Shown here piece after piece: positions 48,725 to 57,310 of a stretch of DNA of 64,000 bases. Source of the DNA: Variovorax sp. EL159 (GTDB taxonomy: Bacteria > Pseudomonadota > Gammaproteobacteria > Burkholderiales > Burkholderiaceae_C); contig NZ_FMUJ01000007.1 of NCBI RefSeq assembly GCF_900100965.1, positions 265,690 to 329,689 of the forward strand. Reading direction: 5' to 3'. The notes below the pieces were generated by a model, which did no database searches, was not told the DNA's origin, and saw nothing but the letters and a program-made list of their open reading frames with translations. A program made the translations under genes and the position numbers. The stretch's first letter is position 1, and each line of letters starts with the position of its first letter.

Positions 48725-50437
48725 ATGCCCCGTCCAAGCCTTCGCGGCGCTTCGCTGGCCGCCATCGCCGCCCTGCTGGGCGCCTGCAGCACGGTGACGC
48801 CACCAGTGTCCGCGCCGCCGTCATCGGTGCCGGCGGCCGTGTCGCCGGCACCTGCATCGCCGACGACGCCACCCACGCGGCCCGCATCGTGGGCGGCGCC
48901 CGAGGCGCTGGTCGCGCCCTCCTCGTTCGCCGGCGTGCACGGGCTGGCCATCGACGCCAAGGGCCGCCTGCTCGCGGGCTCGGTGCTGGGCAACACCCTG
49001 TGGGAGGTCGACCGTACCACCGGCGCGGCGCGCGTGCTCATCGACGCGCCCGAGGGCCAGGCCGACGACATCGCGGTCGGCCCCAAGGGCGAGCTGGCAT
49101 GGACCAACTACCTCATGGGCATGCTGCGCTACCGCGAGAGCGACAGCGCGCCGCTGCGCGTGCTGGCCAAGGACCTGCCCGGCCTGAACTCGCTCGACTT
49201 CGACCGCCGCAACGGCAAGCTCTACGCCTCGCAGGTGTTCCTGGGCGACGCGCTCTGGGAAATCGACCGCGACGGCAAGAAGCCGCCCCGGCTCATCAAG
49301 AAGGACATGGGCGGCTTCAACGGCTTCGAGGTCGGGCCCGACGGCATGCTCTACGGGCCGCTGTGGTTCAAGGGCCAGGTCGTGAAGATCGACCCGGCGA
49401 ACGGCGCCATGGCCGTGATCGCCGATGGCTTCAAGATCCCGGCCGCGGCCAACCTCGACGGCAAGGGCAACCTCTGGGTGGTCGATGCGCGCAGCGGGGA
49501 GCTGGTGCGCGTGGACCTCGCCACGGGCCACAAGACGATGGCGAAGCAGCTGCGCCCGTCGCTCGACAACCTCGCGATCGCACCGGACGGAATGATCTAT
49601 GTGTCGAACATGGCGAACAACGAGGTGCAGTCCTTCAACCCGGCCACGGGCGAGCTGCGCACGCTCACCAGCGGCAAGGTGGCGGTGCCGGCGGGCATGA
49701 AGATCGACGGCAACGACCTCTGGGTGGCCGATGTCTTCGGCTTTCGCCAGGTCGATGTCCGCACCGGCGAAGTGCGCGACGTGTTCCGCATGCAGCGCGA
49801 TCCGGACCTGGACTACCCCTTCGCGGTCGGCCTGTCGGCGAGGCTCTTCGCGCTCAGTTCGTGGTTCGGCGGCACGGTGCAGCTGGTCGACCGCCAGACG
49901 CTCAAGACCGTCGACACCATCCACGGCCTGAAGGCGCCGTTCGACGCGATCCCCATGGCCGACGGCAGCGTGATCTACGCCGAACTGGCCGCTGGCAGCA
50001 TCACCCGCGCGAGCGGGCCGAAGTTTACTGACAAGTTGGTGCTTGCTAGCGGTCTGAGCGGCCCGGTGCAAATGATCGTCGGCCACGACGGCGCGCTCTA
50101 CGTGACCGAGGCGGCCGGCAAGCTGCTGCGCATTCCGCTGGACGCCAGCGCGCCGCTGCGCACCGTGGCCGACGGGCTGGCGCTGCCTGAAGGCGTGGCG
50201 CAGGCGCCGTGGGGCAGTTTCATCGTGGCCGAGAGCGCGGCCCGCCGTCTGGTGGAGATCGACCCGGCCAACGGCAGCCGCCGCACCGTGGCCGAAAACC
50301 TGCCGATCGGCCTGGCGCCGAGCCCCGGAATGCCGCCGCCGTACGTGGTCACGGGCGTTGCCGTGGGGAGCGACGGCACGATCTACATGGCCGCCGATCG
50401 CAACAATGCGATCTATCGAATCCGCGCTGTAAGGTAG
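48725..50437 (+). CDS. Beta-propeller (NHL/SMP-30-like) lipoprotein
   Basis: A 570-residue envelope protein. The lipobox LGAC acylates C21, then a proline/serine/alanine-rich linker (about 25-55) leads to two consecutive propeller-like halves. Repeats of the type VHGLAIDAKGRLLAGS, PDGMLYGPLWFKGQVVKIDPANG, GNLWVVDARSGELVRVDLATG and SDGTIYMAADRNNAIYRI follow about every 40-45 residues. These match NHL or SMP-30/gluconolactonase blades. GAGGAGAAG precedes the ATG. It could be a scaffold or lactonase, but no catalytic metal set can be assigned by eye. Confidence 0.85.
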   Translation: MPRPSLRGASLAAIAALLGACSTVTPPVSAPPSSVPAAVSPAPASPTTPPTRPASWAAPEALVAPSSFAGVHGLAIDAKGRLLAGSVLGNTLWEVDRTTGAARVLIDAPEGQADDIAVGPKGELAWTNYLMGMLRYRESDSAPLRVLAKDLPGLNSLDFDRRNGKLYASQVFLGDALWEIDRDGKKPPRLIKKDMGGFNGFEVGPDGMLYGPLWFKGQVVKIDPANGAMAVIADGFKIPAAANLDGKGNLWVVDARSGELVRVDLATGHKTMAKQLRPSLDNLAIAPDGMIYVSNMANNEVQSFNPATGELRTLTSGKVAVPAGMKIDGNDLWVADVFGFRQVDVRTGEVRDVFRMQRDPDLDYPFAVGLSARLFALSSWFGGTVQLVDRQTLKTVDTIHGLKAPFDAIPMADGSVIYAELAAGSITRASGPKFTDKLVLASGLSGPVQMIVGHDGALYVTEAAGKLLRIPLDASAPLRTVADGLALPEGVAQAPWGSFIVAESAARRLVEIDPANGSRRTVAENLPIGLAPSPGMPPPYVVTGVAVGSDGTIYMAADRNNAIYRIRAVR

Positions 50438-50450
50438 CGTAACAATAAGT

Positions 50451-50466
50451 GTAAATTATCATTTAC
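50451..50466. promoter_or_regulatory. AT-rich dyad before the MHYT gene
   Basis: GTAAAT-TATC-ATTTAC is a perfect 6-bp dyad 14 nt after the propeller-lipoprotein stop. It lies in a markedly AT-rich 60-bp island (50450-50490) in otherwise GC-rich DNA. TTTTAAAA follows. It may be the terminator of the upstream gene, an operator, or the upstream part of the MHYT promoter. Confidence 0.4.
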
Positions 50467-50572
50467 TTTTAAAAACAAATATTACAAACTGATCGGAACG
50501 TCTCGTGGCGCCCTGATCGCATCCGGCTGTCGGGGGTGTTGCCCAGGCGTTCTTTCCTGAAGGGACAAACGC

Positions 50573-51346
50573 ATGACTCCGCTCGTCGTAGGCCAATTGC
50601 TATCGCCCGAATACTCACTGGGCCTGGTAGCGCTCTCCTTCCTGATTTCATTCGCCGGTTCGCTGGTGGCGCTGATCTGCGCGGGGCGCATGGTGGGCGC
50701 GGACGGCAAACCCAACCTCGCCGTCGTGGCCTGCGCCGCGGTGGCGCTGGGCGGCATCGGCATCTGGTCGATGCACTTCATCGGCATGCTGGCGTACCGC
50801 CTGCCGGTCGGCATCTCCTACAACATGCCGCTCACGGTGGTGTCGCTGGTGGCGGCCATCCTGATCTCGGGCATTGCCCTGTACATGGCCGGCGGCCGGC
50901 GCAAGTTCAGCAGGTCGGGCTGGGCGGCCGGCAGCCTGCTGGCCGGGCTCGGCGTGTGCGTGATGCACTACATGGGCATGTACGCGATGAACATGCGCGC
51001 CACGATGGACTTCAACATCGCCACGGTCGGCCTGTCGGTGCTGATCGCCATCACCGCTGCGGCCGCTGCCCTGTGGCTGGCGTTCAACCTGAACAAGTTC
51101 ACGCACAAGGTCGCGGCCGCCGCCGTGATGGGCGTGGCGGTCTGCACCATGCACTACGTGGGCATGAGCGCGGCCAGCATGGTCTGCATCGCCGCGGCGC
51201 CCGCCGACGCGCTGGCCATCGGTGGCAGCTCCATGGGCCTCACGGTGTTCGGCACGGCCGGCGCGGTGCTGATCTTCATCTACTGGGTGGTCACCGGCAG
51301 CAGCCTCGACGCAGCGCCCACGCAGCGCCGCGCACGCACCAGCTGA
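50573..51346 (+). CDS. MHYT domain integral membrane sensor
   Basis: A 257-residue membrane protein with seven predicted helices. Three repeats of the MHYT motif are present: MHFIGM (67-72), MHYMGM (131-136) and MHYVGM (193-198). In this family the Met, His and neighbours at the outer membrane face are proposed to bind a metal such as copper and sense O2, CO or NO. There is no C-terminal GGDEF, EAL or LytTR output domain, so it is a stand-alone sensor. AAGGGA lies 7 nt before the ATG. It precedes the acyl-CoA carboxylase cluster on the same strand. Confidence 0.92.
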   Translation: MTPLVVGQLLSPEYSLGLVALSFLISFAGSLVALICAGRMVGADGKPNLAVVACAAVALGGIGIWSMHFIGMLAYRLPVGISYNMPLTVVSLVAAILISGIALYMAGGRRKFSRSGWAAGSLLAGLGVCVMHYMGMYAMNMRATMDFNIATVGLSVLIAITAAAAALWLAFNLNKFTHKVAAAAVMGVAVCTMHYVGMSAASMVCIAAAPADALAIGGSSMGLTVFGTAGAVLIFIYWVVTGSSLDAAPTQRRARTS

Positions 51347-51387
51347 CCAGCTAGTTGGCACAAGCGGGCCCGGCGCCCGCGGCCTAC

Positions 51388-51425
51388 AGTCTGTGCAGAC
51401 CTTCAACAAGCGATCTGCACAGACT
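51388..51425 (+). promoter_or_regulatory. Perfect 12-bp inverted repeat in the leader of the carboxylase beta gene
   Basis: AGTCTGTGCAGA (51388-51399) and TCTGCACAGACT (51414-51425) are exact reverse complements separated by 14 nt. The right arm ends 4 nt before the ATG at 51430 and covers the place of the Shine-Dalgarno, which is otherwise absent. Either an mRNA hairpin blocks the start, or each arm (TCTG-nn-CAGA) is an operator half. Confidence 0.75.
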
Positions 51426-51429
51426 CTTC

Positions 51430-53040
51430 ATGCCCGTCATCGAATCCCGGCTGCACGCGGCCAGCGACACCTTCCAGGCCAACCGCGCCGGCATGCTCGC
51501 CCTGCTCGAACAGGTGCGTGCACACGAGGCCCGCGCCGTGGCGGCCTCCGGCGCATCGGCCGAGCGCTTTGCCAAGCGCGGGCAGCTCCTGCCGCGCGAG
51601 CGCATCGCGCTGCTGCTGGACACCGGCGCGCCCTTCCTGCCGCTCGCCTCGCTCGCGGGGCTGGGCCATGACAACCCCGACCTGTCGAAGAGCGTGCCCG
51701 GCGGCGGGCTGATCTCGGGCATCGGCCAGGTGGCGGGCGTGCGCTGCATGGTCAACGCCTCCGATTCCGGCATCGACGCCGGCGCGCTGCAGCCCATGGG
51801 CCTGGACAAGCAATTGCGCGTGCAGGAGATCGCACTCGAGAACAAGCTGCCCTACGTGCAGCTGGTGGAAAGCGCCGGCGCCAACCTCATGCACTACCGC
51901 GTGCAGGACTTCGTGCGCGGCGGCAACATCTTTCGCAACCTCTCGCGGCTCTCGGCCGCGGGGCTGCCGGTGGTGACGGTGACGCACGGCTCGTCGACCG
52001 CGGGCGGCGCCTACCAGACGGGCCTGTCCGACTACATCGTGATGGTGCGCGACCGCACGCGGGCCTTTCTCGCGGGGCCGCCCTTGCTGAAGGCCGCCAC
52101 CGGCGAGATCGCGACTGAAGAAGAACTGGGCGGCGCCGTGATGCACACCCACATCTCGGGCCTGGGCGACTACCTGGCCGAAGACGACCGCGACGCCATC
52201 CGCATCGCGCGCTCGATCCTTGGCGGCATCGACTGGGCACGCGACGAAGCGCCGCGCAAGTTCGCACCGCCGCGCTACGACGCCGAAGACCTGCTCGGCA
52301 TCATGCCGAGCGACGGGCGCCGTCCGGTGGACATGCGCGAGGTCATCGCGCGCATCGCCGATGGCTCGGAGTTCCTGGAGTTCAGCGAGCACTACGGCAG
52401 CGCCACTGTCTGCGGCCACATCCGGCTCGAAGGCCATGCGGTCGGCATCATCACCAACAACGGCCCCATCGATTCCAATGGCGCGACCAAGGCCACGCAC
52501 TTCATCCAGGCCTGCTGCCAGTCGCGCACGCCCATCGTCTACCTGCAGAACATCACCGGCTACATGGTGGGCCGCGCGCACGAAGAGGCCGGCATCATCA
52601 AGCACGGCGCCAAGATGATCCAGGCCGTGACCAGCGCCACCGTGCCGCAGATCACGCTGTACTGCGGCGCCTCTTACGGCGCGGGCAACTACGGCATGTG
52701 CGGGCGCGGTTTTGCGCCGCGCTTCTGCTTCTCATGGCCCAACGCGCGCACCGCCGTGATGGGCGGCGAGCAGGCCGCCAAGACCATGGCCATCGTCATG
52801 GAGGCCGGCATGGCGCGCAAGGGCGCGGTCGACACCGCGAAGATCGACGCGATGCAGCAGCAGATCATCGAGCGCTTCGACCGGCAGATGAGCGTGTTCA
52901 CCACCAGCGCGCTGCTGCTCGACGACGGCGTGATCGACCCGCGCGACACCCGCGCGGTGCTGGCCGAAGTGCTCTCCGTGTGCCGCGATGACGATGCGCG
53001 CACGCCGCAGGCCATGCAGTTTTCGGTGGCACGGCCATGA
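51430..53040 (+). CDS. Biotin-dependent acyl-CoA carboxylase, carboxyltransferase (beta) subunit, geranyl-CoA carboxylase-like
   Basis: A 536-residue carboxyltransferase with two crotonase-like halves. It has VESAGANLMHYRVQDF, STAGGAYQTGLSDYIVMV, GPPLLKAATGEIATEEELGG, and in the second half ITGYMVGRAHEEAGIIKHGAKM and YGAGNYGMCGRGFAPRF. These align with methylcrotonyl- and geranyl-CoA carboxylases (AccD-type). At the acyl-pocket position where methylcrotonyl-CoA carboxylases have Phe (HFGRIF), this protein has G164 (RGGNIF). As I recall, that is the determinant for longer branched acyl groups. It carboxylates a branched enoyl-CoA with the alpha subunit that follows (ATGA overlap). Confidence 0.88.
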   Translation: MPVIESRLHAASDTFQANRAGMLALLEQVRAHEARAVAASGASAERFAKRGQLLPRERIALLLDTGAPFLPLASLAGLGHDNPDLSKSVPGGGLISGIGQVAGVRCMVNASDSGIDAGALQPMGLDKQLRVQEIALENKLPYVQLVESAGANLMHYRVQDFVRGGNIFRNLSRLSAAGLPVVTVTHGSSTAGGAYQTGLSDYIVMVRDRTRAFLAGPPLLKAATGEIATEEELGGAVMHTHISGLGDYLAEDDRDAIRIARSILGGIDWARDEAPRKFAPPRYDAEDLLGIMPSDGRRPVDMREVIARIADGSEFLEFSEHYGSATVCGHIRLEGHAVGIITNNGPIDSNGATKATHFIQACCQSRTPIVYLQNITGYMVGRAHEEAGIIKHGAKMIQAVTSATVPQITLYCGASYGAGNYGMCGRGFAPRFCFSWPNARTAVMGGEQAAKTMAIVMEAGMARKGAVDTAKIDAMQQQIIERFDRQMSVFTTSALLLDDGVIDPRDTRAVLAEVLSVCRDDDARTPQAMQFSVARP

Positions 53041-54989
53041 AGAAATTCCACAAGATCCTGATTGCCAACCGCGGCGAAATCGCGGTGCGCGTGATGCGCA
53101 CCGCGCGCACCATGGGCTACCGCACCGTCGCGGTGTATTCGAGTGCCGACGCCGATGCCGAACATGTGCGGCAAGCCGACCAGGCCGTGTGGATCGGCGA
53201 ATCGCTCCCCGCGCAAAGCTACCTGAACATCGCCGCCCTCATCGAGGCCGCACGCACCAGCGGTGCCGATGCGGTGCACCCCGGCTACGGCTTTCTCGCC
53301 GAGAACGCAGAGTTCGCGCAGGCTTGCCGCGACGCGGGGCTGGTCTTCATCGGTCCCTCGCCAGAGGCCATTCGCGCGATGGGCGACAAGGCCGGCGCCA
53401 AGCGGCTGATGCAGGCGGCCGGTGTGCCCTGCATTCCCGGCTACCAGGGCAAGGACCAGAGTGCCGCCACGCTCGCCGCCGAAGCCGCGCGCATCGGCTG
53501 GCCCGTGATGATCAAGGCCACCGCCGGCGGCGGCGGGCGCGGCATGCGGCTCGTGACCTCGGCCGCATCGTTTGGGGAGTTGCTGCAGAGCGCGCAGTCC
53601 GAAGCGCTCAATGCCTTCGGCGACGCCACGGTGATCCTGGAGCGCGCCATCGTCGCGCCGCGCCACATCGAGATCCAGGTGTTCGCCGACCGGCACGGCA
53701 ACGCCATCCACCTCGGCGAGCGCGACTGTTCTGTGCAGCGCAGGCATCAGAAGGTGGTCGAAGAAGCGCCTTCGCCGGCCGTGTCCGAAGCGCTGCGCGA
53801 ACGCATGGGCGCCACCGCCGTCGCCGCCGCGAAGGCCATCGCGTACGAAGGCGCGGGCACGCTCGAATTCCTGCTCGATGCCGAAGGCCAGTACTGGTTC
53901 ATGGAAATGAACACGCGCCTGCAGGTGGAGCACCCGGTGACCGAGGCGGTGACCGGGCTCGATCTGGTCGAGCTGCAACTGCGCGTCGCGGCCGGCGAGC
54001 CCCTGCCGCTGGCCCAGCAAGACGTGCGCATCACCGGCCATGCGATCGAGGTGCGGCTGTGCGCCGAAGACCCGCAACAGGGCTTCATGCCGCAGAGCGG
54101 CACGCTCGCCGCATGGCGACCGGCGGCGGCCCTGCGCACCGAGCACGCACTGCGCGACGGTGCGGTCGTGCCGCCCTTCTACGACTCGATGATCGCCAAG
54201 CTCATCGCCCATGGCCGCACGCGCGATGAAGCCAGGCACCGGCTGGTCACGGGCCTGCAGGACACGGTGGCACTGGGCCTTGCAACCAATCAGCAGTTGC
54301 TGGAGCGCGTGCTCTCGCACGATGTGTTTGCAAGCGGCGGCGCGACCACGGCGTTCATCGCCGATCACCTCGATGCGCTGCTTGCGCCCGATGCGGCCAC
54401 CGACATGCATGCTGCATTGCTCGCCGCGCTGCTGCTCCAGTTGGGTGAACGCGGCTGGCCTTCACCACTCGCGCACACGCTCCCCAACGCCCTGCGATTC
54501 GCGCTCGACGGCAAGGTGCATGCAGCCCGCGTGACGCCGCGCGGTGCCGGCCGCTTCGATGTGGCGCTGGACAAAGAAGCACCCACGCGGGTCGACCTGC
54601 TGGCCTTGCCGGGCGATGGCACCGTGCGCTTCTCGTGCCAAGGCATCGCGGATCAGGCACTTGCCGTGCGCGAAGTTGCTGACCATTTGTGGATTCACTT
54701 CCACGGCCGGTCTTTCGAGTTGCGCGACCTCACGCATGTCACCGAAGCGCGTGCCGACGCCGCCGGTGGCGACGGCCTGCTGCGCGCCTCGATGAACGGC
54801 CGCGTCATCGCCTTGCTGGTGGCCGAAGGCGACGCGGTCGCAGCCGGACAACCGCTCGTCACGCTGGAAGCCATGAAGATGGAGCACGTGCATTGCGCAC
54901 CACGCGCCGGCCGTGTCGCCGCACTGCATGTGGCCGTGGGCGCCCAGGTGGCCGCGCGCCATGTGGTCGCCGAGATCGCCGACGCATGA
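53037..54989 (+). CDS. Acyl-CoA carboxylase biotin-carboxylase/biotin-carrier (alpha) subunit
   Basis: A 650-residue alpha subunit. The biotin carboxylase (about 1-450) starts KILIANRGEIAVRVMRTA, has HPGYGFLAEN, the ATP-grasp glycine loop TAGGGGRGMR and EMNTRLQVEHPVTEAVTGLDLVE. The BT linker domain lies around 470-570. The biotinyl domain ends the protein with LVTLEAMKMEHVHC, biotin on K614. It is the partner of the beta subunit and overlaps its stop. Length matches MccA, AtuF and LiuD. It fixes bicarbonate onto biotin with ATP, then transfers it to the enoyl-CoA. Confidence 0.93.
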   Translation: MKKFHKILIANRGEIAVRVMRTARTMGYRTVAVYSSADADAEHVRQADQAVWIGESLPAQSYLNIAALIEAARTSGADAVHPGYGFLAENAEFAQACRDAGLVFIGPSPEAIRAMGDKAGAKRLMQAAGVPCIPGYQGKDQSAATLAAEAARIGWPVMIKATAGGGGRGMRLVTSAASFGELLQSAQSEALNAFGDATVILERAIVAPRHIEIQVFADRHGNAIHLGERDCSVQRRHQKVVEEAPSPAVSEALRERMGATAVAAAKAIAYEGAGTLEFLLDAEGQYWFMEMNTRLQVEHPVTEAVTGLDLVELQLRVAAGEPLPLAQQDVRITGHAIEVRLCAEDPQQGFMPQSGTLAAWRPAAALRTEHALRDGAVVPPFYDSMIAKLIAHGRTRDEARHRLVTGLQDTVALGLATNQQLLERVLSHDVFASGGATTAFIADHLDALLAPDAATDMHAALLAALLLQLGERGWPSPLAHTLPNALRFALDGKVHAARVTPRGAGRFDVALDKEAPTRVDLLALPGDGTVRFSCQGIADQALAVREVADHLWIHFHGRSFELRDLTHVTEARADAAGGDGLLRASMNGRVIALLVAEGDAVAAGQPLVTLEAMKMEHVHCAPRAGRVAALHVAVGAQVAARHVVAEIADA

Positions 54990-55038
54990 CGACGCCCGCC
55001 TCTCGCTTCTTTCTTTCAATGCCCCGGAAGTCTTTCGC

Positions 55039-55965
55039 ATGAACGCCCCCTCTTCCCGCTACCGCTCCGTCTTCGCGCCCGGTCTTTTCGGCGGGCAGGT
55101 CATCGTCGTCACGGGCGGCGGCTCGGGCATCGGCCGCTGCACCGCGCATGAACTGGCGGCGCTCGGCGCGCAAGTCGTGCTGGTCGGCCGCAATGCCGAG
55201 AAGCTCGCAACCGTGCAGACCGAGATCGTCGATGCCGGCGGCAAGGCCAGCACCCAGGCCTTCGACATCCGCCAGGAAGAAGCCGTGCGCACGGCGGTCG
55301 CGGCCATCGTCGCTGCGCATGGCCGCATCGACGGCCTCGTCAACAACGCCGGCGGCCAATACATCACGCCGCTGGCCGACATCTCGGCCAAGGGCTGGGA
55401 AGCGGTGATCCACACCAACCTCACCGGCGGCTTTCTCGTGGCGCGCGAATGCTTCGTGCAGAGCATGCGCGCGAACGGCGGCGCCATCGTCAACATCGTG
55501 GCCGACATGTGGGGCTCGATGCCGAACATGGGCCACAGCGGCGCCGCGCGCGCCGGCATGGTGAGCTTCACCGAAACGGCAGCGCTCGAATGGGCCGCCA
55601 GCGGCGTGCGCGTGAACGCGGTGGCGCCGGGCTACATCGCATCGAGCGGCATGGACCACTACCCGCCCGAGGCCGGCGACATGCTGCGCGCCATGCGCAA
55701 GACCGTGCCCGCGGGCCGCTTCGGCAACGAAGCCGAGACCTCCGCCGCCATCGCCTTCCTGCTGAGCCCGGCCGCCAGCTTCATCAGCGGCAGCGTACTG
55801 CGCGTGGACGGCGCGCGGCCGCAGGTGCGCATGGGCTGGCCCATGGCGCTGCCCGATGCGCAGGCGCAGCAGCGCGCGGCGGTGCGGCCCTTCGATGGCT
55901 TTCATCTGGCGCAGACGCCGCGCGTGTTCCGCAACGACATTCCACCCGCGGAGGGCAAGGCGTGA
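55039..55965 (+). CDS. SDR, peroxisomal trans-2-enoyl-CoA reductase-like (no Tyr-x-x-x-Lys)
   Basis: A 308-residue SDR. The cofactor loop is TGGGSGIG (residues 25-32) and NNAGGQYITPLADIS follows. Where other SDRs have Y-x-x-x-K this one reads H166-S-G-A-A-R171, followed by AGMVSFTETAALEW. The same HSGAARAG segment and LLSPAASFISGSVLRVDG occur in peroxisomal trans-2-enoyl-CoA reductase (PECR), from memory. I therefore call it an enoyl- or dienoyl-CoA reductase-like member that uses a different acid. It sits 49 nt after the carboxylase alpha gene, and AtuG-like SDRs are found in terpene-utilisation clusters. Confidence 0.85.
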   Translation: MNAPSSRYRSVFAPGLFGGQVIVVTGGGSGIGRCTAHELAALGAQVVLVGRNAEKLATVQTEIVDAGGKASTQAFDIRQEEAVRTAVAAIVAAHGRIDGLVNNAGGQYITPLADISAKGWEAVIHTNLTGGFLVARECFVQSMRANGGAIVNIVADMWGSMPNMGHSGAARAGMVSFTETAALEWAASGVRVNAVAPGYIASSGMDHYPPEAGDMLRAMRKTVPAGRFGNEAETSAAIAFLLSPAASFISGSVLRVDGARPQVRMGWPMALPDAQAQQRAAVRPFDGFHLAQTPRVFRNDIPPAEGKA

Positions 55966-57278
55966 CGCTGGGCTGCGGTCATGAAGGCATTGCCGCGGGA
56001 GAAACCTGCGAGCACCTGCCGACACAACCGGCAGGCGGATACATCCGCTGTTTCACGGGCAAGGGATGGCACCACCGGCTGTGCTGCATGACATGCAGAA
56101 CGGCTGAAGCGCCCTCGTGGCGCGATGCCTGCGCGGCCTGCTTGCAAAAGGTTGAAAACGAGGACTGCTGGGAAGGCATCGAAGGCCAGCCCGAAGTCAT
56201 GGAGCGTGCCAGCGGACTTACTTTCGCGCACGCGGCGGTTGCTCTGCCGGGTTTGCGCGCCGACGAAATGATCGACATCCGAGCGCTCGCAACAGCAGGC
56301 TGCTGGATGGCGCTGGACACCCGAGGGCAGCTCTGGCACGCGGACTTTCACCAGCAGAAGGCGACCTTGCTGCGCGCGCGCTGGCCCGAGGACATCGGTC
56401 CGGTGGAAGCACTTGAGCTTCATGTGTCGGCGGACGGCCGCTTCGCTGCGATCGTGCAGTGCGTCGGCAGTCACGGTGTCGTGTTCGATCTGGCCAACGA
56501 TGAAGTTTCGTCGGCCACGATGCGTCTGGCGCGCGGCGACTACCACTGCGACGTCTCTCCGTTCAGCATCGCCTTCTTCATCCACGAAGGCCGCACATTG
56601 CTCGTGCACCCCACCGACTGGAACCGACTCGACATCAGCGACCCGGCCACCGGCGAACTGCTGACGCCGCGCATCTCGCCCAACAACGGCGACGCTCACT
56701 TCCTCGACTACTTTCATGGTCGCCTGCTCGCATCGCCCGACGGCCACTGGGTGGCAGAAGACGGCTGGGTCTGGTCGCCCACAGGCTATCCCCGGGCCTG
56801 GAGTCTGCGCGAATGGGTTACCCGCAACCCATGGGAATCCGAGGACGGCCAATCGCTGCAATCCATGCCGTGGCGAGCCTACCGATGGAGCGATCCCATG
56901 TGCTGGACAGGCGCCCACGTGCTCGCCGTATGGGGGTATGGCGAGGACGACCAATGGATGATTCCAGCCGTGACGCTCTACGACGTGCGCAGCGGCGAGG
57001 CATTGCGCCGGTTTGCCGGACCTGAAACTGCCGCGGCGGAAGGCACCGACTGGCGCGCCGCCATCGCGCGCCCCGGCGGCGCGCTGGTCTTCGACCAGCA
57101 CCTCTTCGCGTGTTCCGAGCGCTTCGGCATCTCTGTCTGGGACATCGCCGACGGCGTCTGCCTGCACCGCGACGCCACGCTGAAGCCGTTGCGCCATCAC
57201 GCGATCGATCACGTCTTTCTCTCGGCGCAACCGGACGGCTTCTTTCGCCTCTCACGCCTCGAAGGCGCCGCCCCCTGA
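55962..57278 (+). CDS. Unknown protein: Cys-rich N-terminus plus beta-propeller-like body
   Basis: A 438-residue protein that I cannot assign to a family. The first 65 residues hold about eight Cys and several His (CGHEG, CEHL, CFTGKGWHHRLCCMTCR, CAACLQK, DC), suggesting one or two zinc sites. The rest shows repeats like LHVSADGRFAAIVQCVGSHGVVFDLAND and WDIADGVCLHRDATLKPL that resemble WD40-type blades. The start is a GTG at 55962 with GGAGGG upstream, overlapping the SDR stop (GTGA). It lies inside the acyl-CoA operon, between SDR and dehydrogenases, without obvious enzymatic motifs. Confidence 0.8.
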   Translation: MTLGCGHEGIAAGETCEHLPTQPAGGYIRCFTGKGWHHRLCCMTCRTAEAPSWRDACAACLQKVENEDCWEGIEGQPEVMERASGLTFAHAAVALPGLRADEMIDIRALATAGCWMALDTRGQLWHADFHQQKATLLRARWPEDIGPVEALELHVSADGRFAAIVQCVGSHGVVFDLANDEVSSATMRLARGDYHCDVSPFSIAFFIHEGRTLLVHPTDWNRLDISDPATGELLTPRISPNNGDAHFLDYFHGRLLASPDGHWVAEDGWVWSPTGYPRAWSLREWVTRNPWESEDGQSLQSMPWRAYRWSDPMCWTGAHVLAVWGYGEDDQWMIPAVTLYDVRSGEALRRFAGPETAAAEGTDWRAAIARPGGALVFDQHLFACSERFGISVWDIADGVCLHRDATLKPLRHHAIDHVFLSAQPDGFFRLSRLEGAAP

Positions 57279-57310
57279 CACATCGACAACAGATCAAGGA
57301 GACAAGCAAC

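Noticed and set aside
51388..51425. Terminator of the MHYT gene.
   Set aside because: No T-run follows and the right arm is only 4 nt from the next start codon, so the dyad more likely acts on initiation of the carboxylase gene.
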